Shown here: one piece after another, positions 52,557-61,689 of the stretch | Layout: every line of letters begins with the position of its first letter | Numbering within the stretch: the first letter of the stretch is position 1 | Origin: Natrinema caseinilyticum | GTDB lineage: Archaea; Halobacteriota; Halobacteria; Halobacteriales; Natrialbaceae | Reading direction: 5' to 3' | DNA length: 64,000 bases | Assembly (NCBI RefSeq): GCF_024227435.1 | Contig: NZ_CP100445.1 | Coordinates: forward strand, 1,423,369 to 1,487,368 | Notes under the pieces: model-generated | The model's input: only the letters and a program-made list of their open reading frames with translations | Databases searched by the model: none | Told to the model about the DNA's origin: nothing | Made by a program: the position numbers and the translations under genes

Positions 52557-53489
52557 ATGGAAAGTCTCAATCGGATGGCGATCGAGCTGGTCGACGAAGC
52601 CCTCGATTACGCCGAGGAGCTGAACATCGGGGGATACGACCTCGAGAACGAATCGACGGTGCTGGACTTCGGACTCGAGTTCGAGGGCGGGATCGAGGCC
52701 GGGCTGTTGCTCACCGAGATTCAGACGGCCGGAATGGCGACGCCGAGCTACGAACTGAGCGAACTCGGTGACGCGACGATTCCCGTCGTCGAGCTATCGA
52801 CGGATCAACCGGCGCTCTCGCTGCTGTGTTCGCAGAAGGCCGGCTGGGAACTGACGACGGACGATTTCGAAGGGCTCGGAAGCGGCCCGGCCAGGGCGCT
52901 CGTGGCCGAAGAAGAGGAATTCCGTCGCGTTGGATACACCGACGCGTTCGACCTGACCGCGCTGGCGGTCGAGACGGACGAGGAACCGACCGAAGCCGCG
53001 GCCCAGCAGGTCGCCGACCTCGCCGAGGTCGAATCGAGCAGCGTCTTCCTGCTCGCGTATCGGACCGCGAGCATCGTCGGCAGCATCACGAACGCCGCTC
53101 GAGCGGCCGAGCTCGCGACGTTCCGGCTCGCCGAACTGGGATACGACCCGATCGACATCGTCTCGGCGACCGGACGCGCACCGGTCGCGCCCGTCGCGGG
53201 CGACGAGCGAACCGCCATCGCGCGAACGACCGACGCGGTCGCCTACGGCGGTCGAGCGCATCTCACCGTCCGGGAAGACGCCGACGTCTTCGATTCGGTG
53301 CCGTCGACGGCCGCCGAGGATCACGGCCGCCCGTTCGGTGACGTCTTCGATGACCTCGAGTGGGAGTTCGAGGACGTGCCGTCGGATCTCTTCGCACCCG
53401 CGACGGTGACGATCGACGTGATCGGCGGGCCGACGCACGTCTACGGCGAAACCGACGAGGACGTGCTCGTCGACTCGTTCGGGCTGTAG
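52557..53489 (+). CDS. mch: Methenyltetrahydromethanopterin cyclohydrolase
   Basis: A 310-residue Mch starting MESLNRMAIELVDEALDYAE. The conserved segments VAPVAGDERTAIARTTDAVA and SLLCSQKAGWEL/ACDFDDLE-equivalent EEEFRRVGYTDAFDLTALAV are present. It interconverts methenyl- and formyl-tetrahydropterin. Haloarchaea do not make methane, so it serves a C1-transfer pathway that may use folate or a pterin analogue. A TATA-like GGTTTTACC at 52527 would make a leaderless mRNA. Confidence 0.94.
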   Translation: MESLNRMAIELVDEALDYAEELNIGGYDLENESTVLDFGLEFEGGIEAGLLLTEIQTAGMATPSYELSELGDATIPVVELSTDQPALSLLCSQKAGWELTTDDFEGLGSGPARALVAEEEEFRRVGYTDAFDLTALAVETDEEPTEAAAQQVADLAEVESSSVFLLAYRTASIVGSITNAARAAELATFRLAELGYDPIDIVSATGRAPVAPVAGDERTAIARTTDAVAYGGRAHLTVREDADVFDSVPSTAAEDHGRPFGDVFDDLEWEFEDVPSDLFAPATVTIDVIGGPTHVYGETDEDVLVDSFGL

Positions 53490-53523
53490 AGCGGAGACGG
53501 CGGAGAAACGAGAAGAGCGGGCG

Positions 53524-54861
53524 CTAGTCGTCCGAGAGGTGACCGGGCGTCCACTCGCCGTCGAACGCCTGGTGTGTGAACGGTTTCGCGTCGTCGCCCG
53601 CGTAGGTGGCGACGAGGTGGCCGTCGCCTTCGAGGTGGTACTTGTAGGTCGTCAGCCCCTCGAGACCGACGGGACCGCGGGCGTGGATTTTGCCCGTGCT
53701 GATGCCGACCTCGGCGCCGAGCCCGAATCGGTAGCCGTCGGCGAATCGGGTCGAGGCGTTGTGGAAGACGCTGGCCGAGTCGAGGCTCCGCATGAAGGTG
53801 CTCGCGCGCTCGGCGTCCTCGGTCACGATCGAGTCGGTGTGCTTCGAGCCGTGGGTGGTGACGTGATCGATCGCCGTCTCGAGCGAGTCGACGACCCTGA
53901 TCGAGACGATCAGATCGCCGTACTCGGTGTCCCAGTCGGCGTCGGTCGCCGCCTTCACGTCGACGATTTCGCGGGAGGCCCCGTCGCCGCGCATCTCGAC
54001 GCCGGCGGTCTCGTACCGGTCCGCGATCGCCGGCAGGAACTCGTCGGCGACCGCCTCGTGGACGAGCAGCGTCTCGACGGCGTTGCAAACCGCGGGGTAC
54101 TGGACCTTGGCGTCGTAGGCGATCTCCTCGGCCATCGAGAGATCGGCCTCGTCGTCGACGTAGACGTGACAGATCCCTTCCGTGTGTCCGAGGACGGGAA
54201 TGCTCGTGTTGTCCTGGATGTAGGCGACGAACTCGGAGCTTCCCCGCGGCATGAGGAGATCGATCGACTCGTCCATCTCGAGCAGCGCGTCGACGTCCTC
54301 GCGGGCTTCGATGTGCTGTGCCCAGCCGTCCGGAATCCCGGCGTCGGCCGCGGCGTCCGTGATGATCTCGAACAGGGTCCGATTGGAGTGAAGCGCCTCG
54401 CTGCCGCCTTTCAGGATCACCGCGTTCCCGGATTTGAGGCCGAGTGCGGCGATCTGAACCAGCGCATCGGGTCGGGACTCGAAGACCGTCCCGACGACGC
54501 CGATCGGGGCGGCGACCTTGTAGAGTTCGAGGTCCTCGTCGAGTTTCCGCGCCGAGAGCGTCTTCCCGAGCGGATCGGTCTGTTCCGCGACGCTGCGGAC
54601 CATCTCGGCGATGCTCTCGATCTTCGACTCGGAGAGCTTCAGCCTGTCGACCAGCGCCTGCGTGTACTCACCGTCTTCGAGCATCCGTTCGCCCTCGGCG
54701 ACGTCCGTCTCGTTGGCGTCCAGGATCTCGTCGGGTCGCGCTTCGATCGCGTCGGCGATCTCGTGTAGCGCACCGCTCCGGGCCTCGTCGGACAGTTTCG
54801 CGAGCTCCAGGGCCGCGTTCTGTGCCTCCTCGACGTCTCGTTCGATGTCAGTCTCAGTCAT
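53524..54861 (-). CDS. proA: Glutamate-5-semialdehyde dehydrogenase
   Basis: A 445-residue ProA of the aldehyde dehydrogenase superfamily; second step of proline synthesis. [59 protein letters not shown] (catalytic Cys) and [19 protein letters not shown] mark the family. Overlaps proB by 8 bases. Confidence 0.97.
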   Translation of the reverse strand: MTETDIERDVEEAQNAALELAKLSDEARSGALHEIADAIEARPDEILDANETDVAEGERMLEDGEYTQALVDRLKLSESKIESIAEMVRSVAEQTDPLGKTLSARKLDEDLELYKVAAPIGVVGTVFESRPDALVQIAALGLKSGNAVILKGGSEALHSNRTLFEIITDAAADAGIPDGWAQHIEAREDVDALLEMDESIDLLMPRGSSEFVAYIQDNTSIPVLGHTEGICHVYVDDEADLSMAEEIAYDAKVQYPAVCNAVETLLVHEAVADEFLPAIADRYETAGVEMRGDGASREIVDVKAATDADWDTEYGDLIVSIRVVDSLETAIDHVTTHGSKHTDSIVTEDAERASTFMRSLDSASVFHNASTRFADGYRFGLGAEVGISTGKIHARGPVGLEGLTTYKYHLEGDGHLVATYAGDDAKPFTHQAFDGEWTPGHLSDD

Positions 54862-55687
54862 CGCTCACACCGTTTATGGGGACGAATATGGTGCCCACCG
54901 GTTTGGCAGTAGCGATCTTCTCCAGGACGTCGGCTTCGGTCGACTTCGCGATGACGGCCGGAATGCCGTGTTCGCTGACGTCGCGTGCGCCCTCGACTTT
55001 CGTCTGGATGCCGCCGAACCCGTCGGACGTGCTCTCGGTGACGATTTCCTGGACCGTATCGTAGTTGGTCCCGACCGCCTCGATGCGCTCCGCGTCCGCG
55101 TCCTCCTTCGGGTTCCCGGTGTAGACGCCGCCGACGTCGGTCAGCGTGACCAGCAGGTCGGCGTCGACGCCCATCGTCGCCGCGGCCGAGAGCATGTCGT
55201 TGTCGCCGATCCGAATCTCCTCGGTCGCGACCGCGTCGTTCTCGTTGATTATCGGGACGACGCCCCAGTCCAGCAGCGTCTCGACGGTGTTCCGGAAATT
55301 CGTAAAGCGCTCGGGGTTCTCGAGATCGTGCTGGGTCAACAGAAGCTGAGCGACCTTCCGATCGTACCGCCCGAAGCTTTCGGTGTAGCGGTGCATGAGG
55401 TGGCTCTGACCGACGGTCGACAGGGCCTGTGACTCCTCGACGGTCCCCGTCGACGCCGCGATCCGACCCGTGCCGGCCCCGATCGCGCCCGACGAAACGA
55501 GGATGACCTCCTTGTTCCGAGTCAGGAGGGCTTCGATATCGTCGACCAGCTTGTCGAGCTTCTCGTCGTCGAGGTTCGACGCCGAGTCCGTCAGGGAGTT
55601 CGTCCCGGCCTTGACGACGACCCGCTCCGCGTCGGCCGCCACCCGTCGCGCCTTCGCGACGGTCGCGTCCTCGAGTCCCTTAGACAT
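54854..55687 (-). CDS. proB: Glutamate 5-kinase
   Basis: A 277-residue ProB without PUA domain (start [23 protein letters not shown] 55687). [45 protein letters not shown] and [20 protein letters not shown] are the amino acid kinase motifs. First step of proline synthesis from glutamate. Overlaps proC by 8 bases. Confidence 0.97.
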   Translation of the reverse strand: MSKGLEDATVAKARRVAADAERVVVKAGTNSLTDSASNLDDEKLDKLVDDIEALLTRNKEVILVSSGAIGAGTGRIAASTGTVEESQALSTVGQSHLMHRYTESFGRYDRKVAQLLLTQHDLENPERFTNFRNTVETLLDWGVVPIINENDAVATEEIRIGDNDMLSAAATMGVDADLLVTLTDVGGVYTGNPKEDADAERIEAVGTNYDTVQEIVTESTSDGFGGIQTKVEGARDVSEHGIPAVIAKSTEADVLEKIATAKPVGTIFVPINGVSDD

Positions 55688-56465
55688 CGTCCTCACTGCC
55701 GAACTCGGCCGCGAGTTCCGCGGAGCGCTCTTCGGCCGCCGTCACCGCCGCGGTGACGTCCGCCCGAACGTCACTGTTCCAGAGGACTTCCATTCCCTCG
55801 ATGGTCGTCCCGTTCGGCGAACAGACGGCGTCGATCAGATCGTCTACGTCCTCGTCCGACCGGAGGACGGTTTCGGCCGCCCCTTTGAACGTCTGTGCGG
55901 CCAGCGTCTCAGCGTCGTCCGCCTCGAGCCCGCCGTCGACGCCCGCCTCGGTCATCGCCTGGATGAGATAGAAGACGAACGCGGGGCCGCTGCCGTTGAC
56001 GGCCGTCGCGATGTCCATCTGCGCCTCGTCGATCTCGGCGTACTCGCCGACGTCGTCGAGCAGCGCCCGTACCTCGTCGGTGACGTTCTCCCCGGCAACG
56101 GCCGCGGCCATGTCCCCCGTCTCGGCCGCGAGGTTCGGCATGAGACGGACCACGTTCGCGTCGGTTCGCGTTTCGACGTAGTCGGTCGAGACACCGGCAG
56201 CGATAGAGAGAAGCGTCTGCTCCGGAGAGAGCTCGAGATCCTCGAGGACCGCGCCGACGATATCCGGCTTCACGGCGACGACGACCACGTCGGCGTCGGC
56301 CGCCTCCGAGACGTCCGACGTGGTTCGCTCGCAGTAGTCGGCGACCGACTCGAGTGCATCGGGATCGAGGTCACACGCGGTCACCGTGTGATTCCCGCCC
56401 CGCCAGAGGCCCTTTATCAGGGCGCTCCCCATGTTTCCGCAACCGATAACGCTCGTCTGTACCAT
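55680..56465 (-). CDS. proC: Pyrroline-5-carboxylate reductase
   Basis: A 261-residue ProC ([20 protein letters not shown], Rossmann GCGNMG). The conserved C-terminal block [20 protein letters not shown] and [14 protein letters not shown] are complete. Last step of proline synthesis. It heads a proC-proB-proA operon, a compact order in which all three genes overlap. Confidence 0.97.
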   Translation of the reverse strand: MVQTSVIGCGNMGSALIKGLWRGGNHTVTACDLDPDALESVADYCERTTSDVSEAADADVVVVAVKPDIVGAVLEDLELSPEQTLLSIAAGVSTDYVETRTDANVVRLMPNLAAETGDMAAAVAGENVTDEVRALLDDVGEYAEIDEAQMDIATAVNGSGPAFVFYLIQAMTEAGVDGGLEADDAETLAAQTFKGAAETVLRSDEDVDDLIDAVCSPNGTTIEGMEVLWNSDVRADVTAAVTAAEERSAELAAEFGSEDDV

Positions 56466-56636
56466 CTTGTTCTAGCCGATGAGCCGAACCGGACATACCA
56501 ACTTTGGTTTCGATCGGCCGTCAGACTCGAGCGATCGATCCAGTCACGGCCAGTGTCCGCGGACCGGCTACTGCGAGAGCGAAAATAATTGGTCGACCGA
56601 ACGGCGGCCAGTCATACGGACTACTGTACGTCACTG

Positions 56637-56671
56637 CCGGTGCAACCGCGACCGTCCTGCGGTTGCACCGG
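56637..56671. terminator. Perfect 13-bp stem-loop
   Basis: CCGGTGCAACCGC and GCGGTTGCACCGG pair completely around a 9-nt loop (56650-56658). It lies 22 bases downstream of the AhpD-like gene stop on the minus strand and about 170 bases before proC. It may be a terminator of the former or a regulatory element for the latter. Confidence 0.6.
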
Positions 56672-56693
56672 TACATCGTTACAGCAGACCGTA

Positions 56694-57098
56694 TCAGTCG
56701 TCGCCGTGGGCCGCCGCCTGCTGTTCGCGGACGTGTTCGACGATGTGTGCCGTCTCGGACACGAACTCTTCGTGATCCACCTCCGCCCCGTGGAGGATCG
56801 TCGAGAAGTGCCGGACGTTGCCCGCGACGGCGATCGCCTCCTCCAGTTCGGCGTCCGTCACGCCCTCGAGTTTCGCTTCCTCCTTGTGGAAGTGCGTACA
56901 GTACGGACACTGGATTGCCGCTGCCGCACTGAGGGCGACGAGCGCCTTCTCTCGTCGTGCGAGGTCCGTTTCCTCGAGCTCGAGATCCCGAACGATCTCC
57001 CAGCAGTGGTCCGCGCTCGACTCCGGGAGCGCGTCGATCCAGCTCGGGACTCGGCCGAGGTACGTTTCTATCTCCGTCTCCGTCTCGTTGGATACCAT
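56694..57098 (-). CDS. AhpD-like carboxymuconolactone decarboxylase family protein
   Basis: A 134-residue protein, start ATG 57098 (MVSNETETEIETYLGRVPSW). The family fold is seen in LARREKALVALSAAAAIQCP and the motif CPYCTHFHKEEAKLEGV provides the C-x2-C-x3-H active site typical of AhpD-type disulfide reductases. It probably acts in peroxide or thiol defence. No AhpC partner is nearby. Confidence 0.9.
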   Translation of the reverse strand: MVSNETETEIETYLGRVPSWIDALPESSADHCWEIVRDLELEETDLARREKALVALSAAAAIQCPYCTHFHKEEAKLEGVTDAELEEAIAVAGNVRHFSTILHGAEVDHEEFVSETAHIVEHVREQQAAAHGDD

Positions 57099-57374
57099 TC
57101 CTCTCCCCTCTGGATTTCGTATTCGTCGACAGGCGCGGAGTTGCCGGAGTCGACGGTGGAAACCCGATCGTGAGTACGATTCCCCGAGAAATGAACGTGA
57201 CACACTAGTATTTGATACCGCGTACACTGGATTTGACACCATTCGTCCCAATCACAGGGACGTCGGTTTCACCACGAACCCCATCGCACGGACGGACGGC
57301 CCGTCGCCGGTCACGGGGAACAATTACTCCGCGTGCGGAAAGCCGCTCCGGACGAGGCGATCCGGCCGAACGGA

Positions 57375-58976
57375 TCAGTCGACGGGGTGAACGTCGGTCA
57401 CGGTGCCGACGCCTTTGCTCCGACCCTCGCGGAAGACGAATTTCTGGCCTTCTTCGACGAGGTACGGGCGGAATTTGAACCTGACCGTGGTCTCGCCCGT
57501 ATCACCGGGGAGGAGCCGTCCGTCTTCGGGATAGAAGGCAGCGGCCTCGCCGATCGTCTCGAGGTGGACGACGGGTTCGTAGCCGTCACCGATCCGGGTG
57601 GGATGGTTGAGAACCATGACTTCGGCCTCGAACTCCCGGACAGGATCGGGATTGGCGTCGCGGGGAAGCAAGACCATGCCGCGTTCGATCGCGCTCTCCT
57701 TGATCCCCTTCAGCGCGATGCCGACGATCCGGCCCGCCTGGGCCTTGTCGACCCGGTGGTAGTGCATCTCGATCGAACGGACCTCGACCTCCTGGAAGCG
57801 GCCGTCGTTCATCGGACCGATCAGGAGTTCGTCGCCGGCTTCGACCTCGCCAGCCATCACCGTCCCCGAGGCGACAGCGCCGACGCCCGTGACCGAATAG
57901 CTGCGGTCGACGTACATCCGAAACTCGCCGGTGTCGCTGGACGTCTTCGGGAGCCGGTCGAACAGTTCGTCCAGCGTTTCGAGACCGTCCATCGTGATGG
58001 CGCTGGTTTCGACGATCGGAACGACTCGTTCGCTTATCTCCTCGACGGCGGCATCGGTGCCGTGACGGGAGACCCGGAGCGGCGATTTGTCGACCTCCCG
58101 GAGGAGCCGTTCGACTTCGCGTTCGACCTCCTCGATGCGCTCTCGATCGACGGTATCCGCCTTCGTGATGGCGACGATGGTCGGGAGGTCGGTCGCGAGC
58201 AGGACCCCGAGGTGTTCTCGAGTCGTCCGCGTCGGGCCGTCGTCCGCCGCGACGACCAACAGGCCGTAGTCGAGTTTCTGGCCGACGAGACCGCGGATCG
58301 TCGTTCGAAGCCACGGCTCGTGGCCGACGGTGTCGACGAACGAGACGAGCCGATCGGCCTCCTGGACGACGTCGGCACGGTCGGCCTTGCGGTTCGGGTT
58401 CCTGACTCGGACCGGCCCCTCGTCGTCGAAGCCGTAGACCGCGTAGGACAGATCGGCGGAGAGGCCGCGTTCGACCTCGTGGGGCTGGACGTCGAGGAAC
58501 GCGCGAGTCGCGCCGTCCCCGTCGTCGGGCTTGCCGGTCACCAGCGAGCCGACGAGCGTGCTCTTGCCGTGGTCGACGTGGCCCGCCGTTCCCACGACGA
58601 CGTGTTCGTCGTCCGTCTCGAGGACGCCGCCTTCGCGGATCTGAGCGACGCCGACGAGTCCCTCGTTTATCCCCCAGGTCTGGACGTCTTCGATGTGCGC
58701 ATCGGCCTCCTCCGCGAGGAGGGAGAGGACGTCCATCGTCTCCGAGAACGTGTCAGGATCGATGCCGGCGAGACCGCCGTCGTCCGTGACGCCGACCACG
58801 TACGTCGCTTCGCCGTCGCCGGAAAGGAGTCGATGTCGGAGTTGCGCAGCGAGGCTCTCCCGCCGTCCACCCTCGAGGTGGACGTCTCGTGACAGTCGTT
58901 CCTTGAACTCGACGTTGCCACCGTCCTGTTCGCCACGGTCCAGGGCTCGCTCGAGGAGAGCCCGGTCACGGCTCAT
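57375..58976 (-). CDS. GTPBP1-family translational-type GTPase
   Basis: A 533-residue GTPase. The N-terminal 115 residues (NVEFKERLSRDVHLEGGRRE, ATYVVGVTDDGGLAGI) are the domain found in GTPBP1/2-type proteins. The GTPase domain has G1 GTAGHVDHGKST, G3 DTVGHEP and G4 TKAD. Beta-barrel domains 2 and 3 follow (YSVTGVGAVASGTVMAGEVE; FRPYLVEEGQKFVFREGRSK). Eukaryotic GTPBP1 is linked to translation and mRNA turnover; the archaeal protein is presumed to act on ribosomes. Start ATG 58976 rather than 59003. Confidence 0.93.
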   Translation of the reverse strand: MSRDRALLERALDRGEQDGGNVEFKERLSRDVHLEGGRRESLAAQLRHRLLSGDGEATYVVGVTDDGGLAGIDPDTFSETMDVLSLLAEEADAHIEDVQTWGINEGLVGVAQIREGGVLETDDEHVVVGTAGHVDHGKSTLVGSLVTGKPDDGDGATRAFLDVQPHEVERGLSADLSYAVYGFDDEGPVRVRNPNRKADRADVVQEADRLVSFVDTVGHEPWLRTTIRGLVGQKLDYGLLVVAADDGPTRTTREHLGVLLATDLPTIVAITKADTVDRERIEEVEREVERLLREVDKSPLRVSRHGTDAAVEEISERVVPIVETSAITMDGLETLDELFDRLPKTSSDTGEFRMYVDRSYSVTGVGAVASGTVMAGEVEAGDELLIGPMNDGRFQEVEVRSIEMHYHRVDKAQAGRIVGIALKGIKESAIERGMVLLPRDANPDPVREFEAEVMVLNHPTRIGDGYEPVVHLETIGEAAAFYPEDGRLLPGDTGETTVRFKFRPYLVEEGQKFVFREGRSKGVGTVTDVHPVD

Positions 58977-59237
58977 ATCCCCTGTTAGTTGGTCACATGG
59001 CAAAAGCCTTCCCGTACATTGACACTGTATGTCACGGTGTGGCTGTAGAGTCGGACGAAACGGTCTCGTCGGTGAGTCGGGTCGCGCGCTGACGGAGAGA
59101 CGCCGCGCGCTCTATCGCGATCCGAGATGTTGCAATCGATAGAAGACGACGAAACGCGTCGTCGGCACGGTGCGGTCGGGTCGGGAACCGAACGTGCCGG
59201 GCTCGCTTTCAAGCCCCTCGAGGTCGTATTGCCGGTC

Positions 59238-59414
59238 ATGAGCGTCAGCGGCCTCTGTCAAATCTGCGAGTCGCGCCCCGCTCAGCACCAGTGTCCCAAC
59301 TGCGGGACGTTCGTGTGCGATCTCCACTACGATAACGAGTTGGGGCTGTGTGCCGACTGCGCCGCACAGGCCAGGCCGGGGCGGCCCGAGGACGTGGACG
59401 TCAATCGATTCTAG
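59238..59414 (+). CDS. Small HIT/B-box-like zinc-finger protein
   Basis: A 58-residue protein from ATG 59238 (MSVSGLCQICESRPAQHQCP). It holds eight potential zinc ligands: CxxC, CxxC, C..H and CxxC (CQIC, CPNC, CDLHY, CADC), forming a cross-brace like a zf-HIT or B-box. The C-terminus is RPGRPEDVDVNRF. A common haloarchaeal small zinc protein, probably for protein-protein contact. Function unknown. Confidence 0.8.
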   Translation: MSVSGLCQICESRPAQHQCPNCGTFVCDLHYDNELGLCADCAAQARPGRPEDVDVNRF

Positions 59415-59545
59415 GCGGCTCACCATCGCCCCAGCGCCGTGACGGCCACCGATGGCTCGGTCACCGAGTCGTCCGATCGGTCGGCGGACGGATCGAGAGA
59501 AGGGAGGTCCCGCCGGACGAACCGCACCGACGACGGGACGGACCG

Positions 59546-60349
59546 CTACTTCCCCCGGTATCGGTTGAGCCGTTTTTTGAGCCGCTTTGCGGCCTGGCCG
59601 CTGGCCTTCGCGAACTCCTCGCCGTCTTCCTCCCCAGCGAAGATGATCCCGCGCGAGGAGTTGATCAGCCCGACCCCGTCGGCCAGACCGAACTCGACGG
59701 CCGCCTCGGCGTCGCCACCCTGCGCCCCGATGCCGGGGACGAGGAAGGGAATGTCGGGGACCTGTTCGCGCAGTTCCTCGAGTTCGGCGGGCTGGGTCGC
59801 GCCGACCACGAGCCCGACGTTGTCGTTTTCGTTCCAGAGATCCGCCAGGGCCGCGACCCGCTCGTAGACCGGTTCGCCGGTCTCGAGTTCGAGGTCCTGA
59901 ATGTCGGCCCCGCCCGGGTTCGAGGTCCGACAGAGTACGAAGACGCCGGCTTCCTCGTCCGCCAGGAACGGTTGCAGGGAGTCTCGCCCCATGTAGGGAT
60001 TGACGGTGATCGCGTCGACGGTCTCGAGCATCCGTGCGTACTGCCGGGTCGTGTTCCCGATGTCGGCGCGCTTGGCGTCGAGCAAGACGGGCACGTCCTT
60101 GCCGTGAGCGTAGGCGATCGTTTCCTCGAGGGCGCGCCACCCGTCGGGATCCTCGTAGAAGGCTGCGTTCGGCTTGAAGACGGCCGCGTGTTCGTGCGTT
60201 GCGTCGATGATGCGCCGGTTGAACGCCCACCGCGGCAGGTCGTACTCCCGGAGGTGGTCGGGGATTCGGGACGGATCGGGATCGAGGCCGACGGAGACGA
60301 CGCTGTCGACCGTCCGAATGCGGTCGTGCAAGCGGTCGAAGAAGTTCAT
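59546..60349 (-). CDS. pyrF: Orotidine 5'-phosphate decarboxylase
   Basis: A 267-residue type 2 OMP decarboxylase (start ATG 60349, MNFFDRLHDRIRTVDSVVSV). The catalytic motif LLDAKRADIGNTTRQYA is intact (Lys-Asp-Asp), the phosphate loop includes FLVPGIGAQGGDAEAAVEFG, and the C-terminus reads INSSRGIIFAGEEDG. Last step of UMP synthesis. Confidence 0.96.
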   Translation of the reverse strand: MNFFDRLHDRIRTVDSVVSVGLDPDPSRIPDHLREYDLPRWAFNRRIIDATHEHAAVFKPNAAFYEDPDGWRALEETIAYAHGKDVPVLLDAKRADIGNTTRQYARMLETVDAITVNPYMGRDSLQPFLADEEAGVFVLCRTSNPGGADIQDLELETGEPVYERVAALADLWNENDNVGLVVGATQPAELEELREQVPDIPFLVPGIGAQGGDAEAAVEFGLADGVGLINSSRGIIFAGEEDGEEFAKASGQAAKRLKKRLNRYRGK

Positions 60350-60508
60350 GCCGGACGTGGCCCCGCAACCGTCGAAAAGGTTGCTATACTGGTGGACGGC
60401 GGTCGCCGAGCGCTCATCGCGACCGCGTGTCGTCTCGAGCGACCGGGACGGTCGGGACGACGCCGACGGTGGACGCCGACCGTGAGACTTGTGCTCACTA
60501 ACCGTTCC

Positions 60509-60518
60509 AAATATTTTA
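60509..60518 (+). promoter_or_regulatory. TATA box of the small zinc-ribbon gene
   Basis: CAAATATTTTAG lies about 40 bases before the ATG at 60552, predicting a short leader. It is the clearest box A in this stretch. Confidence 0.5.
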
Positions 60519-60551
60519 GACGTCACTTACTTCGTTCGGATAGTGGATAGT

Positions 60552-60827
60552 ATGGACATGAGAATTCGAGAGACCGAGACGTCGTTCTCGACGCGCCTTC
60601 GAGAACGGGTTCGATTGACGCTGCTGGGAGCGAGCGGAGACGAGGAACCCAGCGACGATCGTCCGACGCCGGACACCGTCTCGGACAGAGTCACGGATTC
60701 GCTCGGAAATCTCTTTCAGTGCTCCCGATGCAGCGTCGTGTACATCGCCGTCGACAAACACACCTGTTCGGAGTGCGATCAGGAAGTCGAACAGGTTCGG
60801 TCGACGTTGGCCTGTCAGCGCCGCTAG
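60552..60827 (+). CDS. Small zinc-ribbon protein
   Basis: A 91-residue protein (ATG 60552, or 60558). The N-terminal half is basic/acidic and disordered-looking (MDMRIRETETSFSTRLRERV). A ribbon FQCSRCSVVYIAVDKHTCSE followed by C gives two CxxC pairs near residues 57-76, with a lone Cys near the C-terminus. Function unknown; typical of haloarchaeal small zinc proteins. Confidence 0.72.
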   Translation: MDMRIRETETSFSTRLRERVRLTLLGASGDEEPSDDRPTPDTVSDRVTDSLGNLFQCSRCSVVYIAVDKHTCSECDQEVEQVRSTLACQRR

Positions 60828-60876
60828 CTCGCCGGGAGCCGTCGTCCGGTCGGCCCGGCGGTCGTGCGGCGCTCGT

Positions 60877-60986
60877 ATAGTGGTCGTTGAAAGTCAGTGC
60901 ACACCCCGCTCGCGAAGTCGCGGCCAGCGAGTCTTCGCTGGCCGCTTTACTGCGAGCGGTGAGTAAATCGTTTCAACGACTACTAT
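60877..60986. mobile_element. MITE-like palindromic element, about 110 bp
   Basis: Termini ATAGTGGTCGTTGAAA (60877-60892) and TTTCAACGACTACTAT (60971-60986) are inverted repeats with one mismatch. Inside, CCGCTCGC pairs with GCGAGCGG, and the centre GCGGCCAGCGA-GTCT-TCGCTGGCCGC is a perfect 11-bp stem. The whole element is a nearly complete palindrome without coding capacity, the structure of a non-autonomous miniature inverted-repeat element. No flanking target duplication is clear. Its right terminus supplies the stop codon and last residues of the VOC protein gene. Confidence 0.8.
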
Positions 60987-61404
60987 CGGTCTCGAGTACC
61001 TCGATCAGGTTCCCCTCGGGGTCGCGAAGGAACAGGATTCGGGTGCCGCTCTCGGTCGTTCGGGGGTCGCTGATCGTCGGTACGTCCTCGGGCAGAGACG
61101 CGTAGAACGCGTCGAGGTCCTCGACGGAGAGGCCGACGTGTGCCGCTCCGGGCTGGTTCAGTCCCGTCGCCGGAGCGGCTCGCGCTGCGGGGTCGTACTC
61201 GACGAGTTCGATCCGAATGCCGTCCGCCTCGAGGTGAGCGAAGTCGGCGCGTGCCCCCTCAACGCCGACGGCGTCGGCGAAGGCCTCGCCGCCGACGCTG
61301 AATCGATCGGCGATCGAAAGGTCGAGGACGTCCCGATAGAACGCGAGCGTTGCCTCGAGATCGGCGACGGTAAGCCCGACGTGGTGTGCGCTGAGCGCTT
61401 TCAT
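60973..61404 (-). CDS. VOC/glyoxalase-like metalloprotein
   Basis: A 143-residue protein, start ATG 61404 (MKALSAHHVGLTVADLEATL). It shows the paired beta-alpha-beta-beta-beta units of the VOC superfamily: HHVGLTVADLEATLAFYRDV with the first His ligand, AAHVGLSVEDLDAFYASLPE with the second, and ILFLRDPEGNLIEVLET with the Glu. The last codons (DSSR-TGA) lie in the terminal repeat of a MITE-like element. Possible lyase, dioxygenase or resistance function; substrate unknown. Confidence 0.85.
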   Translation of the reverse strand: MKALSAHHVGLTVADLEATLAFYRDVLDLSIADRFSVGGEAFADAVGVEGARADFAHLEADGIRIELVEYDPAARAAPATGLNQPGAAHVGLSVEDLDAFYASLPEDVPTISDPRTTESGTRILFLRDPEGNLIEVLETDSSR

Positions 61405-61689
61405 CCACTGGGCATCGAGGCCGCACGGACGAAAAACGTTCGTCCGCGTCCCGCTTCGCCCGACGACCAATCTGGCGGCCAGCGGTAAGCGGGCAGCGGC
61501 CAGCGGCCCCGATCCCGTCCGCGTTCGATCGCTGTCCGGAGGTTCCACCACGAGCGATGGCGAAGATCGCGAGGCGAAACGGCCACGGTCTCGAGGCGGA
61601 ACGGGCGGGAAACGGGCGACGATCTGGGGCAGTGGCCGTCGTCTGCGCGCACCGGCGCTTTTTGACCTGCGTGGTGTACGAACGGTGCC
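61405..61689. other. Divergent promoter region, nothing else seen
   Basis: About 285 bases between the VOC gene and the divergent reductase-like gene; frames are Arg/Pro-rich. A repeated AGCGGCCAGCGG-type stretch occurs near 61490-61505. Confidence 0.4.
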
